Below are positions 23,578-35,761 of a DNA stretch of 64,000 nt, one piece after another (position 1 is the first letter of the stretch; each line of letters opens with the position of its first letter). The position numbers and the translations under genes are program-made. The DNA comes from Spirometra erinaceieuropaei. Taxonomy: Eukaryota; Platyhelminthes; Cestoda; Diphyllobothriidea; Diphyllobothriidae. The stretch lies in contig CACRXP010000045.1 of NCBI GenBank assembly GCA_902702965.1, positions 661,805 through 725,804 of the forward strand, in the 5' to 3' direction. A model generated the notes under the pieces. That model ran no database searches. It saw only the letters and a program-made list of their open reading frames with translations, and was not told where the DNA came from.

Positions 23578-24012
23578 ATCTTCCTTGTCATTTTAATCCA
23601 GCAAGCGACTGTACCACGGGAGAGGAGTGCTTATATGCCAACCTTAGTTACTTCAGTTATCAGTTCAAGCGCGTTTCCCTTCGCGTGGTTCGAGCCCTGT
23701 TTGCACCCTCTTTACTATCCCAATCCAGCGCGTAGTCAAGTAGAATTGCTAATGGAATTGTTTGGATGGTGTGGAATGCCGTCTGCTCTACAACAACGGC
23801 CACGTACTGCGGATTACCACATGGCTCCCTCAGCGGCCTTCCAGTTGTGATTGCGTCCCCATATCCTCTTACTCTAGCGAGTGATTGTGTCGGGGAGAAA
23901 GTATGTGTACGCCACCTACACACGCTTCCCTGCGCGTGCTTTGAGCTCTACTTGCGCTCTCTACCCCTTCCTAGTCCAGCGAGAGACTTATTTGGGTATA
24001 TTAACTAAAATT
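23578..24012 (+). repeat. Family C interspersed repeat
   Basis: Runs from TTTTAATCCAGCAAGCGACT to CCAGCGAGAGACTTATTTGG and aligns along its whole length with the reverse complement of 9136-9575. It forms the outer part of the left arm of the palindrome at 23722-25605. Confidence 0.75.
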
Positions 24013-24224
24013 GTTTTAACAAGTTAAAATACGGTATCAGTCAAGTGGGACTGCTGAAACACACGCCGCCGCAGAATGCATAACCCAATGAGTACAAAAG
24101 ACATAATGCCCAAAATAGCTTCACATTTCTAAGGGCTTCCAAAAGCAGCGAAAAGGTAGCCATTTTTATGGAGTATGGTGTTTACAGGCAACCCAAAAGT
24201 CCACACATGTTTTGGCAGATTTCC

Positions 24225-24370
24225 AATAATTCATATTGACCCAACTGTGAAATACTCGTCACCTCGGTAGGATTCGAACCCAAGAAAGTAAGGGGAAAGC
24301 CTTAGTCAACACACTACCTACCTGAGCTACGAGGCCCAGACGGACGACGCGAGATTAATCGCATTTGGAC
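24225..24370 (-). repeat. tRNA-derived SINE
   Basis: On the minus strand: GAGCCTCGTAGCTC-like A-box region (GTAGCTCAGGTAGGTAG) and B box GGTTCGAATCCTACCGAGG, followed by the SINE body. Partner of the copy at 24950-25085 in the palindrome. Confidence 0.7.
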
Positions 24371-24714
24371 TAATTTACCCATTAAACCTACTGCAGCGTA
24401 TGGAACCCCTTTCAGTGTAATCTCCTCGGACAAAGGGCATAGGTGTGTGCAAAGATTAAAAGGTTCCTATGATTTCAGCTGTAGATCTGTGTCTAAGGAG
24501 CATTTTCGGGTTTAATTTCCGAGGTCTACATTCGACAGGTAAGTTTCGTGGATTTGTTTCTATTGAATTTTCTATGCATTACGTAAACCTGGTAGACATC
24601 TGATGGATCCTGGGCGAATTACTTAGGAAATCCTGCCTGGCAGTCAACTAACTGTATCAGATTTGGTGGATTCCAGACGTTGCAGTATGTTGGGCGGGTA
24701 ACTTGACCCAACTG

Positions 24715-24800
24715 TGAATAAACTCGCGTTGTCCGGCGGGGCCTAGTAGCTCAAGTGGTTAGGCCGTTGGCCTACCTATCGAATGTAGGCCTCGGAAATT
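24715..24800 (+). repeat. tRNA-derived SINE, 5' part
   Basis: GGGTAACTTGACCCAACTGT, CGCGTTGTCCGGCGGGGCC, then TAGTAGCTCAAGTGGTTAGG as A box. The B-box half is replaced by sequence of the palindrome arm. Lies at the palindrome centre boundary. Confidence 0.65.
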
Positions 24801-24949
24801 AAACCCGAAAATGCTCATTAGACACAAATCTGCTGCTGAAACCATAGGAACCCTTTAATCCTTGCGCTCACGTAGGCCCCTTGTCCGAGGAGATTACACA
24901 GAACGGGGTTTTATACGTTGCAGTAGGTTGGGCGGGTAACTTGACCCAA

Positions 24950-25085
24950 CTGTGATTAAACTCGCGTCGTCTGGCGGGGCCTCGTAGCTGAGGTAGTTAA
25001 CGTGTTGACTAAGGCTTTCCCCTTACTGTCGTGGGTTCGAATACCACCGAGGCGCCGAGTATTTCACAGTTAGGTCAATATGAAT
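24950..25085 (+). repeat. tRNA-derived SINE
   Basis: GCCTCGTAGCTGAGGTAGTT (A box region) and GTGGGTTCGAATACCACCGA (B box), then GAGTATTTCACAGTTAGGTC as body. Same family as 61096-61330. Confidence 0.7.
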
Positions 25086-25341
25086 TAAAGGAAATCTGCC
25101 AAAACATCTGTGGACTTTTCGGTTGTCTGTAAACACCATACTCCGTAAAAACGGCTACCTTAGCAGTAGGCATTTTTCCGCTGATTTTGGAAGTCTTTAG
25201 AAATTTGAAGCTATTTTGTGCATTATGTCTTTTGTACTCATTCGGTTATGTATTCCGAAGTAACGCGTGTTTTAGCAGTCCCACTTGACTGATACCGTAT
25301 TTTAACTTCCTAAAACAATTTTAATTAATATACCTAACATA

Positions 25342-25603
25342 GTCGCTCGCTGGATTAGGAAGGGTTAGATAGCGCAAGTAGAGCTCAAATCACGCGCAGG
25401 AAAGCGTGTGAAGGTGGCGTGCACATACCCTCCACCCAACATAATTACTCGTAGGAGTAAGAGGATATGGGGGCGCAATCAAAACTGGAAGGCCACTGAA
25501 GGATCCACGTGGTAATCCGCAGTACGTGGCCGTCGTTATAGAGCCGATGGCGTTCTTCACCATCCAAACAATTCCATTGGCAATTCTATTTGACCACACG
25601 CTG
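25342..25603 (-). repeat. Family C repeat, partial
   Basis: CGCTCGCTGGATTAGGAAGG to AATTCTATTTGACCACACGC, truncated relative to the copies at 9136 and 23578. Forms the outer end of the palindrome's right arm. Confidence 0.75.
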
Positions 25604-25604
25604 C

Positions 25605-25690
25605 ACTAAAGCCTTCCCCTTTCAGTCGTGGGTTCGAATTCCATCTAGGCATCGAGCTTTCACAGATGCATTAATATGATTTGTGAACCG
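25605..25690 (+). repeat. SINE fragment with B box
   Basis: AAGCCTTCCCCTTTCAGTCG and GTGGGTTCGAATTCCATCTA, then CACAGATGCATTAATATGA, matching the second half of the SINE. Confidence 0.65.
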
Positions 25691-26610
25691 AAAAGTTAGC
25701 ATCTAGACGTGGTTGTAATATCTCGAAATTGTGCTGCATGGCAAGCAGTCTGCCTAGGTTAGTCTATTTAGACATTGTCACATTTTAGAACTTAGATAAT
25801 TTCTACGGAGATATGCTGATATCGATTAATACAAGAACAGGAAGGTCGTAGTCAAATCTCTAGCCGCAAATGCACTCTACCGTTTGGCTCTTCTCTCCCT
25901 TGCCAACAGCCTCTTCTTGACATCCTTTCTACTAGACCATAACTTGCATTCCAAAGCTTTGGCATCAGCTGCTCAGATGGGCGTATTCGGTGCTTGGTTA
26001 TGCCTTCCAAAAGCTTTCGCAGCTGTCATTTGGAAGGAGGGGGGGTGGGGGGTAAATAAAGTGTTCTTAAACCGGCCAACCACACAATGTCCACTAGCGA
26101 CGGGGAGTTAATTTCCGGCGCGAACAGGCCTTCTGCCCAACAGTCGTCAGGTCTTCCCCCTCTCTTCGCAAGAAGAAACGCCTTAGCTGTCATTTCTGGT
26201 AGACTGTTTCGAGGCGTTTTTCCGCACTGACAACTGACGGGCGTCCGCATGTCAGCGGCATGTGTGCGGCTGTCGGGGTAGCTGGAAAACCTTCATGTGT
26301 TAGTTTACTCTTTTTAAGCGGATTCCTCATGAACCCGCCAGGGGTATTTTCGGAGCTACCTATTGTCCGAGCGCTCGCTGTGACTAACGTTTGTGTGGAA
26401 TATTTTTTCCAAGTGGCCTTTTTAGTAAAGAGAATCTGCCCAGGGTATGAAAACTTCCTGACAATTACTTTTTCAGATATACTACGGCTCACCATCTTCA
26501 CACTTGTACAAATATTCATGTCGACCTTTTTTAGATGCTTTAGGGGAACATAATAGAACATGATCCGAAATCTAAATCAGTCAACTCTATATAAGGCTAG
26601 CCTTGGCATA
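25691..26610. other. Unassigned stretch
   Basis: Overlapping opposite frames at 26190-26561 (minus, 123 codons) and 26260-26553 (plus, 97 codons) have no recognised domain. A coding region here is possible but unsupported. Confidence 0.4.
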
Positions 26611-27564
26611 CAGTAGGTGCGCCTACTCATGAAATTTTAACTGAAATTCTAAAATGCGCTTTCGAATCGAAAAGACTACTTAAGCAGGGTTGTAAAATTA
26701 ATCACCATGCAGCACAATCCCATGATAGTTCAGCTACTACGGGGTGCCAGGTTTGAGAAAACTTATTTGGACCACCTGCAAAAATTTAAATCTGTAAAAA
26801 ATGATTAATTAAGTAGCACGACTTTTTCATTGATTTTAGGTGCATTTATAAATTCAAATATATTTCATAGAAAGCACGGGGAAAGATGTTGCTTCTTTAA
26901 TTTATTTGGAAGATGACTACATCTTCTTCAAATTCAGTACGTAAGGTAGGAGTATAACTCGGCTTTAGCAAATTCTAATTATGAGATTTTTGAAAGCTGT
27001 TAAAAGCCCGTTCGTTATGCATCTTGCCTCAGCACTTACGGCCGAAATCCATTGCTAAATTTTATGAACCACACATGATTTTCTCTTATTAGCGTTACAA
27101 ATATATAATTTTCCGTGCACGGTAAATATGCAGCTTGGAGTTTGGCAACCTTGAATGCAAGTGACACTTCAAGTCGGGTTAAAATTTGTAGGAAGTGGAA
27201 ACCTTTTTAAAGCCAAACTGCACCCTTCCTTCAAACACAAAATTTAAAAGAGACGTAATTTTCTGCCAAACGAGCGAAAGAACGAAAACATTTGTGTATA
27301 TTTCCGTGAGATTTATTTGATTTTTTAAGTGTGTCGTAAACCAGTATGAAAAACTCATACTGCATAAGTAGTAATGTTTTACAGAGGGAAGTTTATGCAT
27401 GCTATCTAAAAGACGTTAGTTCAAAAACCATCGTCCTGAGGTATGTTAAATATCATTGGGTTATGCTGCATGAGAATTAATATCACGACCCTACTTCAGT
27501 AGTCTTTTCGAGCCAAAGGCACATTTCTGAATTTCTGTTAACATTTCATGAGTTAGCACACCTG
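26611..27564. repeat. FB foldback element, full length (954 bp)
   Basis: Starts CAGTAGGTGCGCCTACTCAT after TA (26609-26610) and ends CATGAGTTAGCACACCTG before TA (27565-27566). The arm pair includes AAAAGACTACTTAAGCAGGG at the left and CGACCCTACTTCAGTAGTCT at the right. Loop orientation as at 55266. Confidence 0.9.
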
Positions 27565-29334
27565 TAAGTTGTTAGATAGTAACAGAATTACTCGGCACAT
27601 AAGCGGAGCTCTATGTTAATGAACAATAATGCCTTTAAAAGCGTTTGCGTACTAATTTCTGTACATTTGTTATCTTTCGTTTAAAAAGGGTGTTAAATAA
27701 CGCAGAGGCATTAATGATAATGCCCGAAGAAACTGAACTTGCTGTTTTTTAATATGGAAGGTTGCCATCTGACGAACTAACACGGTCCGTCTTAGGACTG
27801 AAATTCAGGTCTCAGTGGCCTCTTCTAAATGTGACCCATGTTAGCTCCGGGTCGGCCTTTCCTTAGCCTGGTACATGTAACGAAAGCTCGCTCCTGCGAG
27901 CCACATGCAGACGGTTGTTCACCCCTGGTAGTCGTTTCTCCGGTGGCTTCCTTATCACCAGAGCAGAGTGAGTGAGAGAAAAGACTGGGCGGATGGCGCT
28001 GCTTAAGTCTGCCCGACTATATCCTATCTGATGCGCTATTCGCCGGTGCTGCAGCCCCTGTATAGGCACGATATCGGTGTCACCGCTTGAGACGGTCGAA
28101 CTGTGTCGCCGAACTGCGATTATTGCGAAAAAAATTCTTTCTCGATGCCAGACTACTGGGAAGAGTGGACTTATGCAACCGAAAAATGCGAAATGCCGGA
28201 TGGGCTTCGGACGTCAAATTGCTCGAAGGACGAAAGTGGGTGACAGCAGCAGAAGACGTTTTTACAGTTAGAACCGACATAAGGTCAAATCCGGGAAAAG
28301 GGAAATCTGGGCATGTTTTTGTCCGCGCGGCTTTTCAGCCCCCAACGACCTATAAAATAAATATCACTTTTTCATTATAACCCGTCCACTGTTAGAGTTT
28401 TGTATGTTCTATTATTGCGCAGGCTAATATGACAGTGTTATTAACATAAAAGTGACATTTCGGAAGCTCTAGAAAGATCTTGGAGGCGGTTGTATAGCAA
28501 CGGACGACAGAGAGACCAGAAATGTTGCCGGCAATAGTTAAACAAACTGAAATGTAAACTCCCGGACTGGTACTCCTTGCATTATAAAGTTCCGACTGCG
28601 TTGCCTTTTTCTGGTTGGAAATGAGTGTGGGTCGGAAGATGTCGCCAGGGTATGTGCAGCCGGCACAGGAATGATTTTTTATGTTTTGACCTTTCCTACT
28701 CGTGCAGGAGTTTATCGTCAGAGGTTGCTGCAGTGACAGATCCAATCAACGACCAATACCGCGGGTCTGAAAATGGCTCCGCAGGCTCCAAATACAGATA
28801 CCGCTAAAGCATTGCATCGGACAAATGACTTCTGATCAGTGATTCGGGATCCAATCAACTCGCGGTTTGGCTTTCTTCCGACATGATCAGTCCTCCTTCG
28901 CTAGGGGCGTCGCTTTCCTCTTTCCACTGGTATGAACGTTTTTGATGTTCTCAACAGCACGCAACAAGCCCGGAATATGCGGGGGGGAGTGATGCTGGCT
29001 TGCAGATACCTCGTACTGCGGACTGTCAATTAGGAGTGTCTGAAAACCGGTTGGAAGTTCTCATTGTAGGCACAAATTGCTCATAAGTTATCACTTTCTG
29101 ATAGGGTCTAGCAGATCGTACCTTACTTTCGTCTATCTTCAGAGTATTCATCGCTCGGATGGGTTTATTCGCACTAGCGCTATGCTGCAGTCTTAAGACA
29201 GGATATGTCAAATACTCAGAGATACACCTTCAGAACACAAGGAGGTTACTGCCGAGAAACAGACATTCTGCTAGCAGGTACGGGCGATCCGCCCGATTGA
29301 TAATACCCGAGTTCAGGATTACAGCGCATTACGG
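27565..29334. other. Unassigned stretch
   Basis: Frames at 28087-28380 (plus, 97 codons) and 28392-28745 (minus, 117 codons) show no recognised motif. GC content is locally higher near 27850-28300. No match to other repeats in the window was seen. Confidence 0.4.
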
Positions 29335-30021
29335 TACACAGATGTGCCATCTTGTTAATTGGCAACCGAAATTCTGAAAAGTGCTTTGGATTAAGGAGAT
29401 TACCTTATTAATATTGTAATGTTGATTGTCATGCAACATCCTAAGGACGCCGTCTTTTTAATAAGTTTCTCTTGCATCGTCGCACAAAACTCTACACTTT
29501 AAAAGATGATTACCCCGGCAGTATGCAATTTCCATCAATTTCAACGTATTTTATAAGAAGATGTTTTTTAAAAAACTTTGTACTTATTTTGTCTGAAATT
29601 TCTCCTTCAAATTTTATATTCCTACAGAGAGTATTTTTGGCTTTAAAAAGTTTCCAAGGTTAACATCTTTAAACCCCTGAAGTGTCAACTGATACAGCAT
29701 CGCATCAACGAGTTTATTAATGCCACTTATAAAGTACACAATCTGGTCCATATACTATTCAATGAGAGCTGTATGACATTTTCCTTGAAGCGTGGAGAAA
29801 TGAGGGATATTCCTTTGATGGACTACAAACAACGTATAGTTTTGAAACTCTGGATGCACGTTCGACGGCAGGAGGGACAAATAATTAGTTGGGAACTGAG
29901 GAGGTTTTCTGAAATCTTATGGTGCCCTTTTTCAAGGGGAAAATTGGGGTAAGACGACTTTTTTAAATCAAGAACATCTGTCACGTTTCCGTCAAAATTT
30001 CATGAGGTAGCACATTTACTT
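29335..30021. repeat. FB foldback element, decayed
   Basis: ATTGGCAACCGAAATTCTGA, TATTGTAATGTTGATTGTCA and CTACACTTTAAAAGATGAT at the left; TTTCATGAGGTAGCACATTT at the right end. Internal parts are deleted and rearranged. Confidence 0.65.
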
Positions 30022-30673
30022 TCATTTATAAACCCCTATGTATGCATATATGCATGCAAAGGAGAGAGTTTAGACAAGGAGACTGGAGTAGCCGTTTCCA
30101 GACAGCCATCCCCACCTCGCAGGTATACAGAATCTGAGGTTTGAACCCTGACCCTCTTGTCATTGGTCAGCAGGTAGTCAGACGTCCCACCCTTGAGTCT
30201 CACACACTTTGTCGTGCTGGTCGTGATCGGAACCAACAGACTACATACTGAGAGATACGCATACTAGGAAAGGTAATGTGATGCCACCTAAGTATTTTGG
30301 AAAGAGTAATTATGATCCTTTCTTGCGCTTTCGATGTCGATTGCGCAGGTCGTCATCAGATGTGCAACAAAATGTGAAAAACATTTGACGTTTAAACTCT
30401 CGTGGACACCTTAACAGTTTTGTACACCCATGCATGAGACAGCCAGTCTAAAAAGGGATTAAACTAGGTTCCAACCAGGTGCCCAGAGCCACACACAGGA
30501 TACCTTCCTTGTATTAAAAATTTGTCCACAAATGTACCCAAGAAAACGCTAAATGCAAGTGGCGCTCGAACCTGTGACTACACTAGATACTCATCATTTA
30601 CACAGTAAGGATGAAGTTGGTTCTTTGGATGAGGAAGAAGTGGTCTGTAACTACTAAATAATCTACAATACTG
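30022..30673. other. Unassigned stretch with a possible tRNA-like relic
   Basis: TGAGGTTTGAACCCTGACCC near 30130 is a B-box-like sequence on the minus strand, but no matching A box is clear. No gene recognised. Confidence 0.35.
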
Positions 30674-31648
30674 ACAGCACAGGTTCAATTTATTCGCTAT
30701 TCTGTGAAAATTTTACTGAAATTCTAAGAAGAACTTGGATTCGGAAAAACTACTTTAATCACCAGGTCTCTTAATGGTAAGATATTACAGTCACGTTCAG
30801 ATGCCAGCTTTAGAATAAACTACTTATCAATCGCCCACATAAGCTACATTCAGTAACAAATAGCTGCTGAAGCTGCATGAACTCCTCCCATTTATCTTTG
30901 ATATCCTTATGAATTCAAATAAATCAGGCAAACAAGTATGCACAAAATATGCGTTCGTTTAATAATCTGGGGCTAATTTACGTATTCTTACGTGCTACAC
31001 TTAAAACAGAGCATCTTTCCGTTTTAAAGAAAAACTTTCTCAATTCCTGAATGATGTTAAACCTGACTCACCGTTGTACTTGCATTCAGGGTTTCTGAAC
31101 TACAAGCTGTATACTTTTTGTACGGGAGAAATCATGAATTTCTATATGCTCTTATGAAAAGGACATCTAGGGCTCATAAAAATGTGCAATATGTGTAAAC
31201 CACGTTAACCATTCTGTAAGAAGCGTTAACAAATGCGATGATGCGATGCTGTAGGACTGGAAATTGCCTGATTTTGAAAAATTCCACACAGAGACTTTTT
31301 AAACCCGAAAGACGTAATTTCTTCAAGTAAAAAAATATGAAGGATACGTAGGCTTCTACCAAGTGCATAAAAGGACGAATATATTGTATATGTTTTCTGT
31401 AAATTATATTTGAATGTGTAGGAACGTCGTAAATTAAAAAGAAAATTAATGCCTCCTATGTTGTCATTTCCTACTTAGTATAGCTTATGAAAGCGGTCGA
31501 CAAGTAACTCATCGTGAACTGAATGGAATATATTGACGTTATGCGATACGATAATTAACATGACAGCGCTACTTATATGATCTTTTTGAATTTAAAACGC
31601 ATCTTACAATATCGGTTAACATTTAATGAGACAGCATATCTACTACAC
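30674..31648. repeat. FB foldback element, diverged full length
   Basis: Left arm ATTTTACTGAAATTCTAAGA and TGACTACT-type blocks, loop ACTTGCATTCAGGGTTTCTG and AACTACAAGCTGTATACTTT, right arm to GGTTAACATTTAATGAGACA. Termini are mutated (start near CAGCACAGGTTC, end near TATCTACTAC). Confidence 0.75.
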
Positions 31649-32523
31649 TGCGCTCGGATGAGTTTTTCATCAGTCGACATGCTGAACTGGATGCTGCGTA
31701 CGAATATTCAAGAAGGACTTAGGGCGTTAACAGCCAACCTAAAAAGGAAGATAGCTGACAGTGACCATCTATTAGTGCCAACTGCGAAAAATTATCATTT
31801 TTTTCACGGAACTTTAAATTGTTAACCATTTTGCACATTACTTCTGCGTTTGTCAACGCGGGAGTCAGTGTCACAAATTATGGAAATAATGATTTATACT
31901 TCCTGATGGAAGTTATTTGATTTCAAAAGACATGCAAACAGTCCCGTAACCTAATGGCAGAATGATTAATTTGTCAACGCTCAATGGCAGTAGGACCCGG
32001 GTTTGGATCCTCGGTCATCCAAGCCTGGGTTTGAGTACGGTCTGAATGATGACAGATATTGAACCCCAAATAGCTACTTCTGTCCCTCTTGTCTTTGTCT
32101 CTTGCCTCAGTATTGGTTACTGTGCGATCTTCTGCGAGGGTTATGGATTGAGCTTCAAGGCGCAAAATAGTAGATGTCCCGTAATTCGATCGGTAGACGC
32201 CCTCTCAACGATCTCTATGTAGGTAATTAAATATGCGCCAACCTACAGCGAAGCATTTAAATAAGATGTTTTTACATAAACGGAAAGGTGACTGTCCCCT
32301 TTATCTCTGAGTGCAAAATCTAGGTCGTACCTGGATGGTTGCAAAACAACGAGCGGTTAATGATCGAGAAGCATTACTGACGAAGACATGGGTGCATAAA
32401 TTGTCACATCTGACCTACTTAGAGTCCTCGAATGTTCATATCTGAACCGTACCCTTTTGGTCTGCAGGGGCATGAGATCCGAAGCGGTTGGTTTTCGAAC
32501 ATACAAATAGAGCACTGCCAAAA
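31649..32523. other. Unassigned stretch with a tRNA-like SINE head
   Basis: Contains the tRNA-like segment at 31945-32025. No gene recognised. Confidence 0.4.
31945..32025 (+). repeat. tRNA-like SINE head
   Basis: TAACCTAATGGCAGAATGAT resembles an A box and CCCGGGTTTGGATCCTCGG a B box at tRNA-like spacing. Body unlike the main SINE family. Confidence 0.5.
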
Positions 32524-33005
32524 GAACTACTGCCCACACACACACACACGACAGTTCGACCGTCGATTTCGACGATGTCCACCGTGTGTCCCACAGCTGC
32601 AGCAGCGGTGGGAGCAGGGACGGTGACTTACGCAGGGGTTTATAGTGCCAGTAGACTTGCGTAGCATCTACCTACACTCTCTCCTCCCCCCCGCCTGAGC
32701 CCGGTGTCAAGACCAAGTCAAGAAGACCGGAGACGGGGGAGGCCGCAGGTGGATGGCTCGGACGGATCCTCGCCTTGGCGCTCCACTCCGCACCCCCTGG
32801 TCCACACACAAATGACCAGGATTTTGACCACAAAACAATGGGGTGGCGGCAGTGGTCCAGTTGAGCGACGAATGCCGACAACAGGGTCCGCCAGCGCACC
32901 CCGCAAATGTTGGCATTTGTTATTGCGCACAGATAACGCCTGCCAAAATACGCTGTGGCCCCCGTGTTGGTCCAGCGCATCTAACACATGGCCCGTTTAG
33001 AGGGC
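32524..33005 (+). repeat. GC-rich (CA)n-bounded repeat G, copy 1
   Basis: Begins with a CA run and GACAGTTCGACCGTC and ends at the next CA run. Nearly identical to 44700-45190 over about 480 bases, with about 15 visible differences. Shared landmarks: GATGTCCACCGTGTG, GGTGACTTACGCAGGGG, CCCGGTGTCAAGACCAAGTC, CGCTCCACTCCGCACCCCCT. The many open frames on both strands are a by-product of high GC. Class unknown. Confidence 0.85.
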
Positions 33006-33620
33006 ACACACACACACACACACGCAATGACAGTTTGACCCTCAAGCATACAAACAGAGCGCTCTTGCCAAAGGAACTACTGCCCACACACACGCACACA
33101 AAGGCAGTTTGACCCTCAAGTCTGACGATGTCCACCGCGTGCAACACAGCAAGGTGCAGCAGGCACGGTGACTTGCGCTTTAATTGGTCCATAGTGATAA
33201 TAGGCTTGCACAGCATCTACCGCACTCAGCTGGACCCGGTGGCAAGACAGAGTCACGAAGACCGGAGGCGGCGGGGGGGGGGCGCAGGTGTCTGGTACGA
33301 CCGGACCCGAACCTAGGCGTGTCACCACACCCCTTGATCCTCAAAATACACTTGACCAGGATTTTTCACTTACAATAAAAACACCCCAACAGAGGTCAGA
33401 AGTACAAGGGTGATGACTGCGCGCGGTAGCGCAAGCGCATCAACCGGCAGGGAACTAGGTGTCAGGGAACAGCCAGCGCACAGCTGGGGTATGAAAAGTA
33501 TGCCGTAGGCCGACCTACACCCCACCCCCTCCCCAACGAGGGAGGCTGTTCCAACAGCACTTGAGGCACCAACAAACTTAAGCAAATTTCTGGTGTGCCC
33601 GTAATTCTCGGGCTTCATTT
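33006..33620 (+). repeat. GC-rich repeat G, tandem second unit
   Basis: Follows directly: CA run, GACAGTTTGACCCTCAAG, GATGTCCACCGCGTGCAACA, ACCGGAGGCGGCGGG, TTGATCCTCAAAATACACTT. The last part (GTAGCGCAAGCGCATC) matches the reverse complement of G sequence at 42490. Confidence 0.7.
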
Positions 33621-35761
33621 ATCCGAACATTTGAAGGAAAACAGTTGTCACTTTATTTGAGAAAGTTTCCTTAAAATCCCCAAACAAGTACATGTGCTCT
33701 GAAAGGCTCAGTTTCTAACGGACAATATCATCGGCAGGTTTACTGGTTTCGTAAGTCCGGGAGTCTAACTTTGCGGAAGGCAGGCTATTCATCTTAAGCT
33801 AAGTGTTCCGCTCGTTTTAGTGGTCCTTCCGTGACAAAGTAATATTCGCAGACTGCCTATTGCAGTCATCTTCTTCCTTAGTTGTCTTATTGGCAATTTA
33901 TGTATGAAGGAAATAAAAATAGCTAACGGTAGGTTGTGGGTCCCCGCGTATCTGGCAACTTCAAAATGTACACAAAAATCTCTTGTTTTGCAAACAGTAC
34001 TTATTATTCGCCGTTCCTTTGGGTTAAAATTTCCTGGGCTTCCTGACTAAATGTAAACTTGCCGGTGGCGGCTTACTCAAAATCAGACATCTTTTGATAG
34101 TTGCTTTTTTGTCTATTTTTTAAAATTCCGCGCCAACCTTTTTTGCCACACATCATCACACCCGCTGACAAATCACATTAACGTCTCCTTTGATCTTGAG
34201 GCGGCCGCCGAATTAGCCATATCTTGGGAGGTGGCTTCACTCTGCGAAGAGTGGACCTCAGATTTATCTGTACTGTGTTGCGCAGAGATTACGGGTTTCA
34301 ACCTGGTCATTATTGACGTTCATCATCGCAAGGACAAATGACGCTGGTAGATAAGAGCACGCTATGCCGCCCATCTTGTTTAACTCTGTTGGTTTAAAAA
34401 ATTTAGGCGGTTGCTACCTGATTTGGTCTATTAGCTGATTAGCACCACGACCATTTCATTCCGTAGAAACAAGCTGAAGTTATGTTGTTCTTCACGAGGA
34501 ACGCAATATGTCCTGCCTAATTCTTCCCTGGGCGCGAGTTGTCCTCTTAATAAATTCAATGCGATATAAGATCGTAGAATTTTGCGTTCATAATTAGTTT
34601 GTTTTGAAGGCTCTGAGATACCCTCAATATTGTCGGCATTCTGCTAATACTTATAGCATGGAGTCAGTTCTTTTTGGGGCTTCTTTATCTCTAGAGTTTG
34701 CTATCTTTCAGTTTTATATTAAAATTACTACGATTGGGTAGAACGACCAGTGTCGAAGTAAGTACAAATGACTAAGTGGCTAGTGAAACAAAAGGTTGAA
34801 TTTCAGTCACCGGCGGTCTCCAAACCGCGTTGGTAGACTTATAGAAGGTTGAAACAGATAGCGATCAACGTGCTACGTAATATTACCTACATTAATGACG
34901 TCATTCAATGGTATTTGTCACTACGTGCCTCCAAACTGTTGGCTGTGAAAGGACAGCCAGAACTGGCTTCAGGAAACAACACAAGTTGAATCACGTGGTC
35001 GAAGACCTACCTGACGTGATTCAGCAGATCTTTGCGACTCCGATCTAAGGGGGGAGGGGGGGCGGTTCCATCACTTCACGTTGACAGCTACGCCAGCCAT
35101 CAATCCCGGGGCGGAAAGTCCTCCGCCAGCATCATTTAAGTATTTAAGCCTGACGTAGGAGAAAGAAGACGCTAGACCTCGACGTCCCGATGTTTTTTGT
35201 CGAAGCACTTCACTTGTTTTGATGCATAAAAGTGTTCTGTAGTTGGTCTTTTTACTCGCTATCTGGTAGACCTGAAACGAGCCCTCTTACCCTAGAAGGT
35301 TAGAAGTATGACTGGTCGACTGCACAGTCCCTGGTCGCCGGTTATTTCCCGTGCCGGTATGGCATTTAACCATGCATGCCAAGTGGGAGCGAAATTATTG
35401 TCTCATTTCGGAGGCAGTTAATCCTAGTCAACAGCCAGCAACCTGTCTGATATATGTTTTCTTGCACTCTATACGGACTCCGTTAGTACAGGCTGAGAAA
35501 AAGGAGTCCTTTAGCGTATTCGGCGCTTAACTTGTCATTGCTAACGTTGGTGGGGGAATTCGTCCGAGTGCCGATGCCGATACTTCCTTCTGAATGGCCC
35601 TCACACATGCGTGAACATAGAAGCAGTGCAGGCCGGACCCATTGCGTGTGGCAACAATTTCACTGATCGTTCGGAAGCCTGCTAATTAGTTTTTAAAATA
35701 ACCCCTTGTGACAAATATTTAACCTTTCGCGGATGATGGGTGCGCTCTGCAAACAGCAGTA
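33621..35761. other. Unassigned stretch
   Basis: About 2.1 kb with no frame of note, no window repeat and no RNA gene recognised. A G-rich run is at 35050-35064. Confidence 0.5.

Larger units (their letters stand above)
23722..25605. repeat. Composite palindrome of about 1.9 kb
   Basis: The left arm (23722-24545) and right arm (about 24770-25605) are reverse complements along about 820 bases, with a spacer of about 225 bases. Each arm contains family C, a unique segment (CAGTCAAGTGGGACTGCTGA / AGCAGTCCCACTTGACTG), a SINE copy, and CTCCTCGGACAAAGG-type sequence nearest the centre. Divergence between arms is moderate, so the structure is old or was formed from diverged copies. Confidence 0.85.

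Noticed and set aside
23578..25603. Conserved protein (RHLHTLPCACFE) shared by family C copies
   Set aside because: Similarity tracks the DNA in all frames and the frames do not share starts or stops, so it is repeat similarity and not coding conservation.
32524..33110. CRISPR-like array
   Set aside because: The repeated items are CA microsatellites and interspersed repeat units of unequal size; there are no regular spacers and the sequence is eukaryotic in character.
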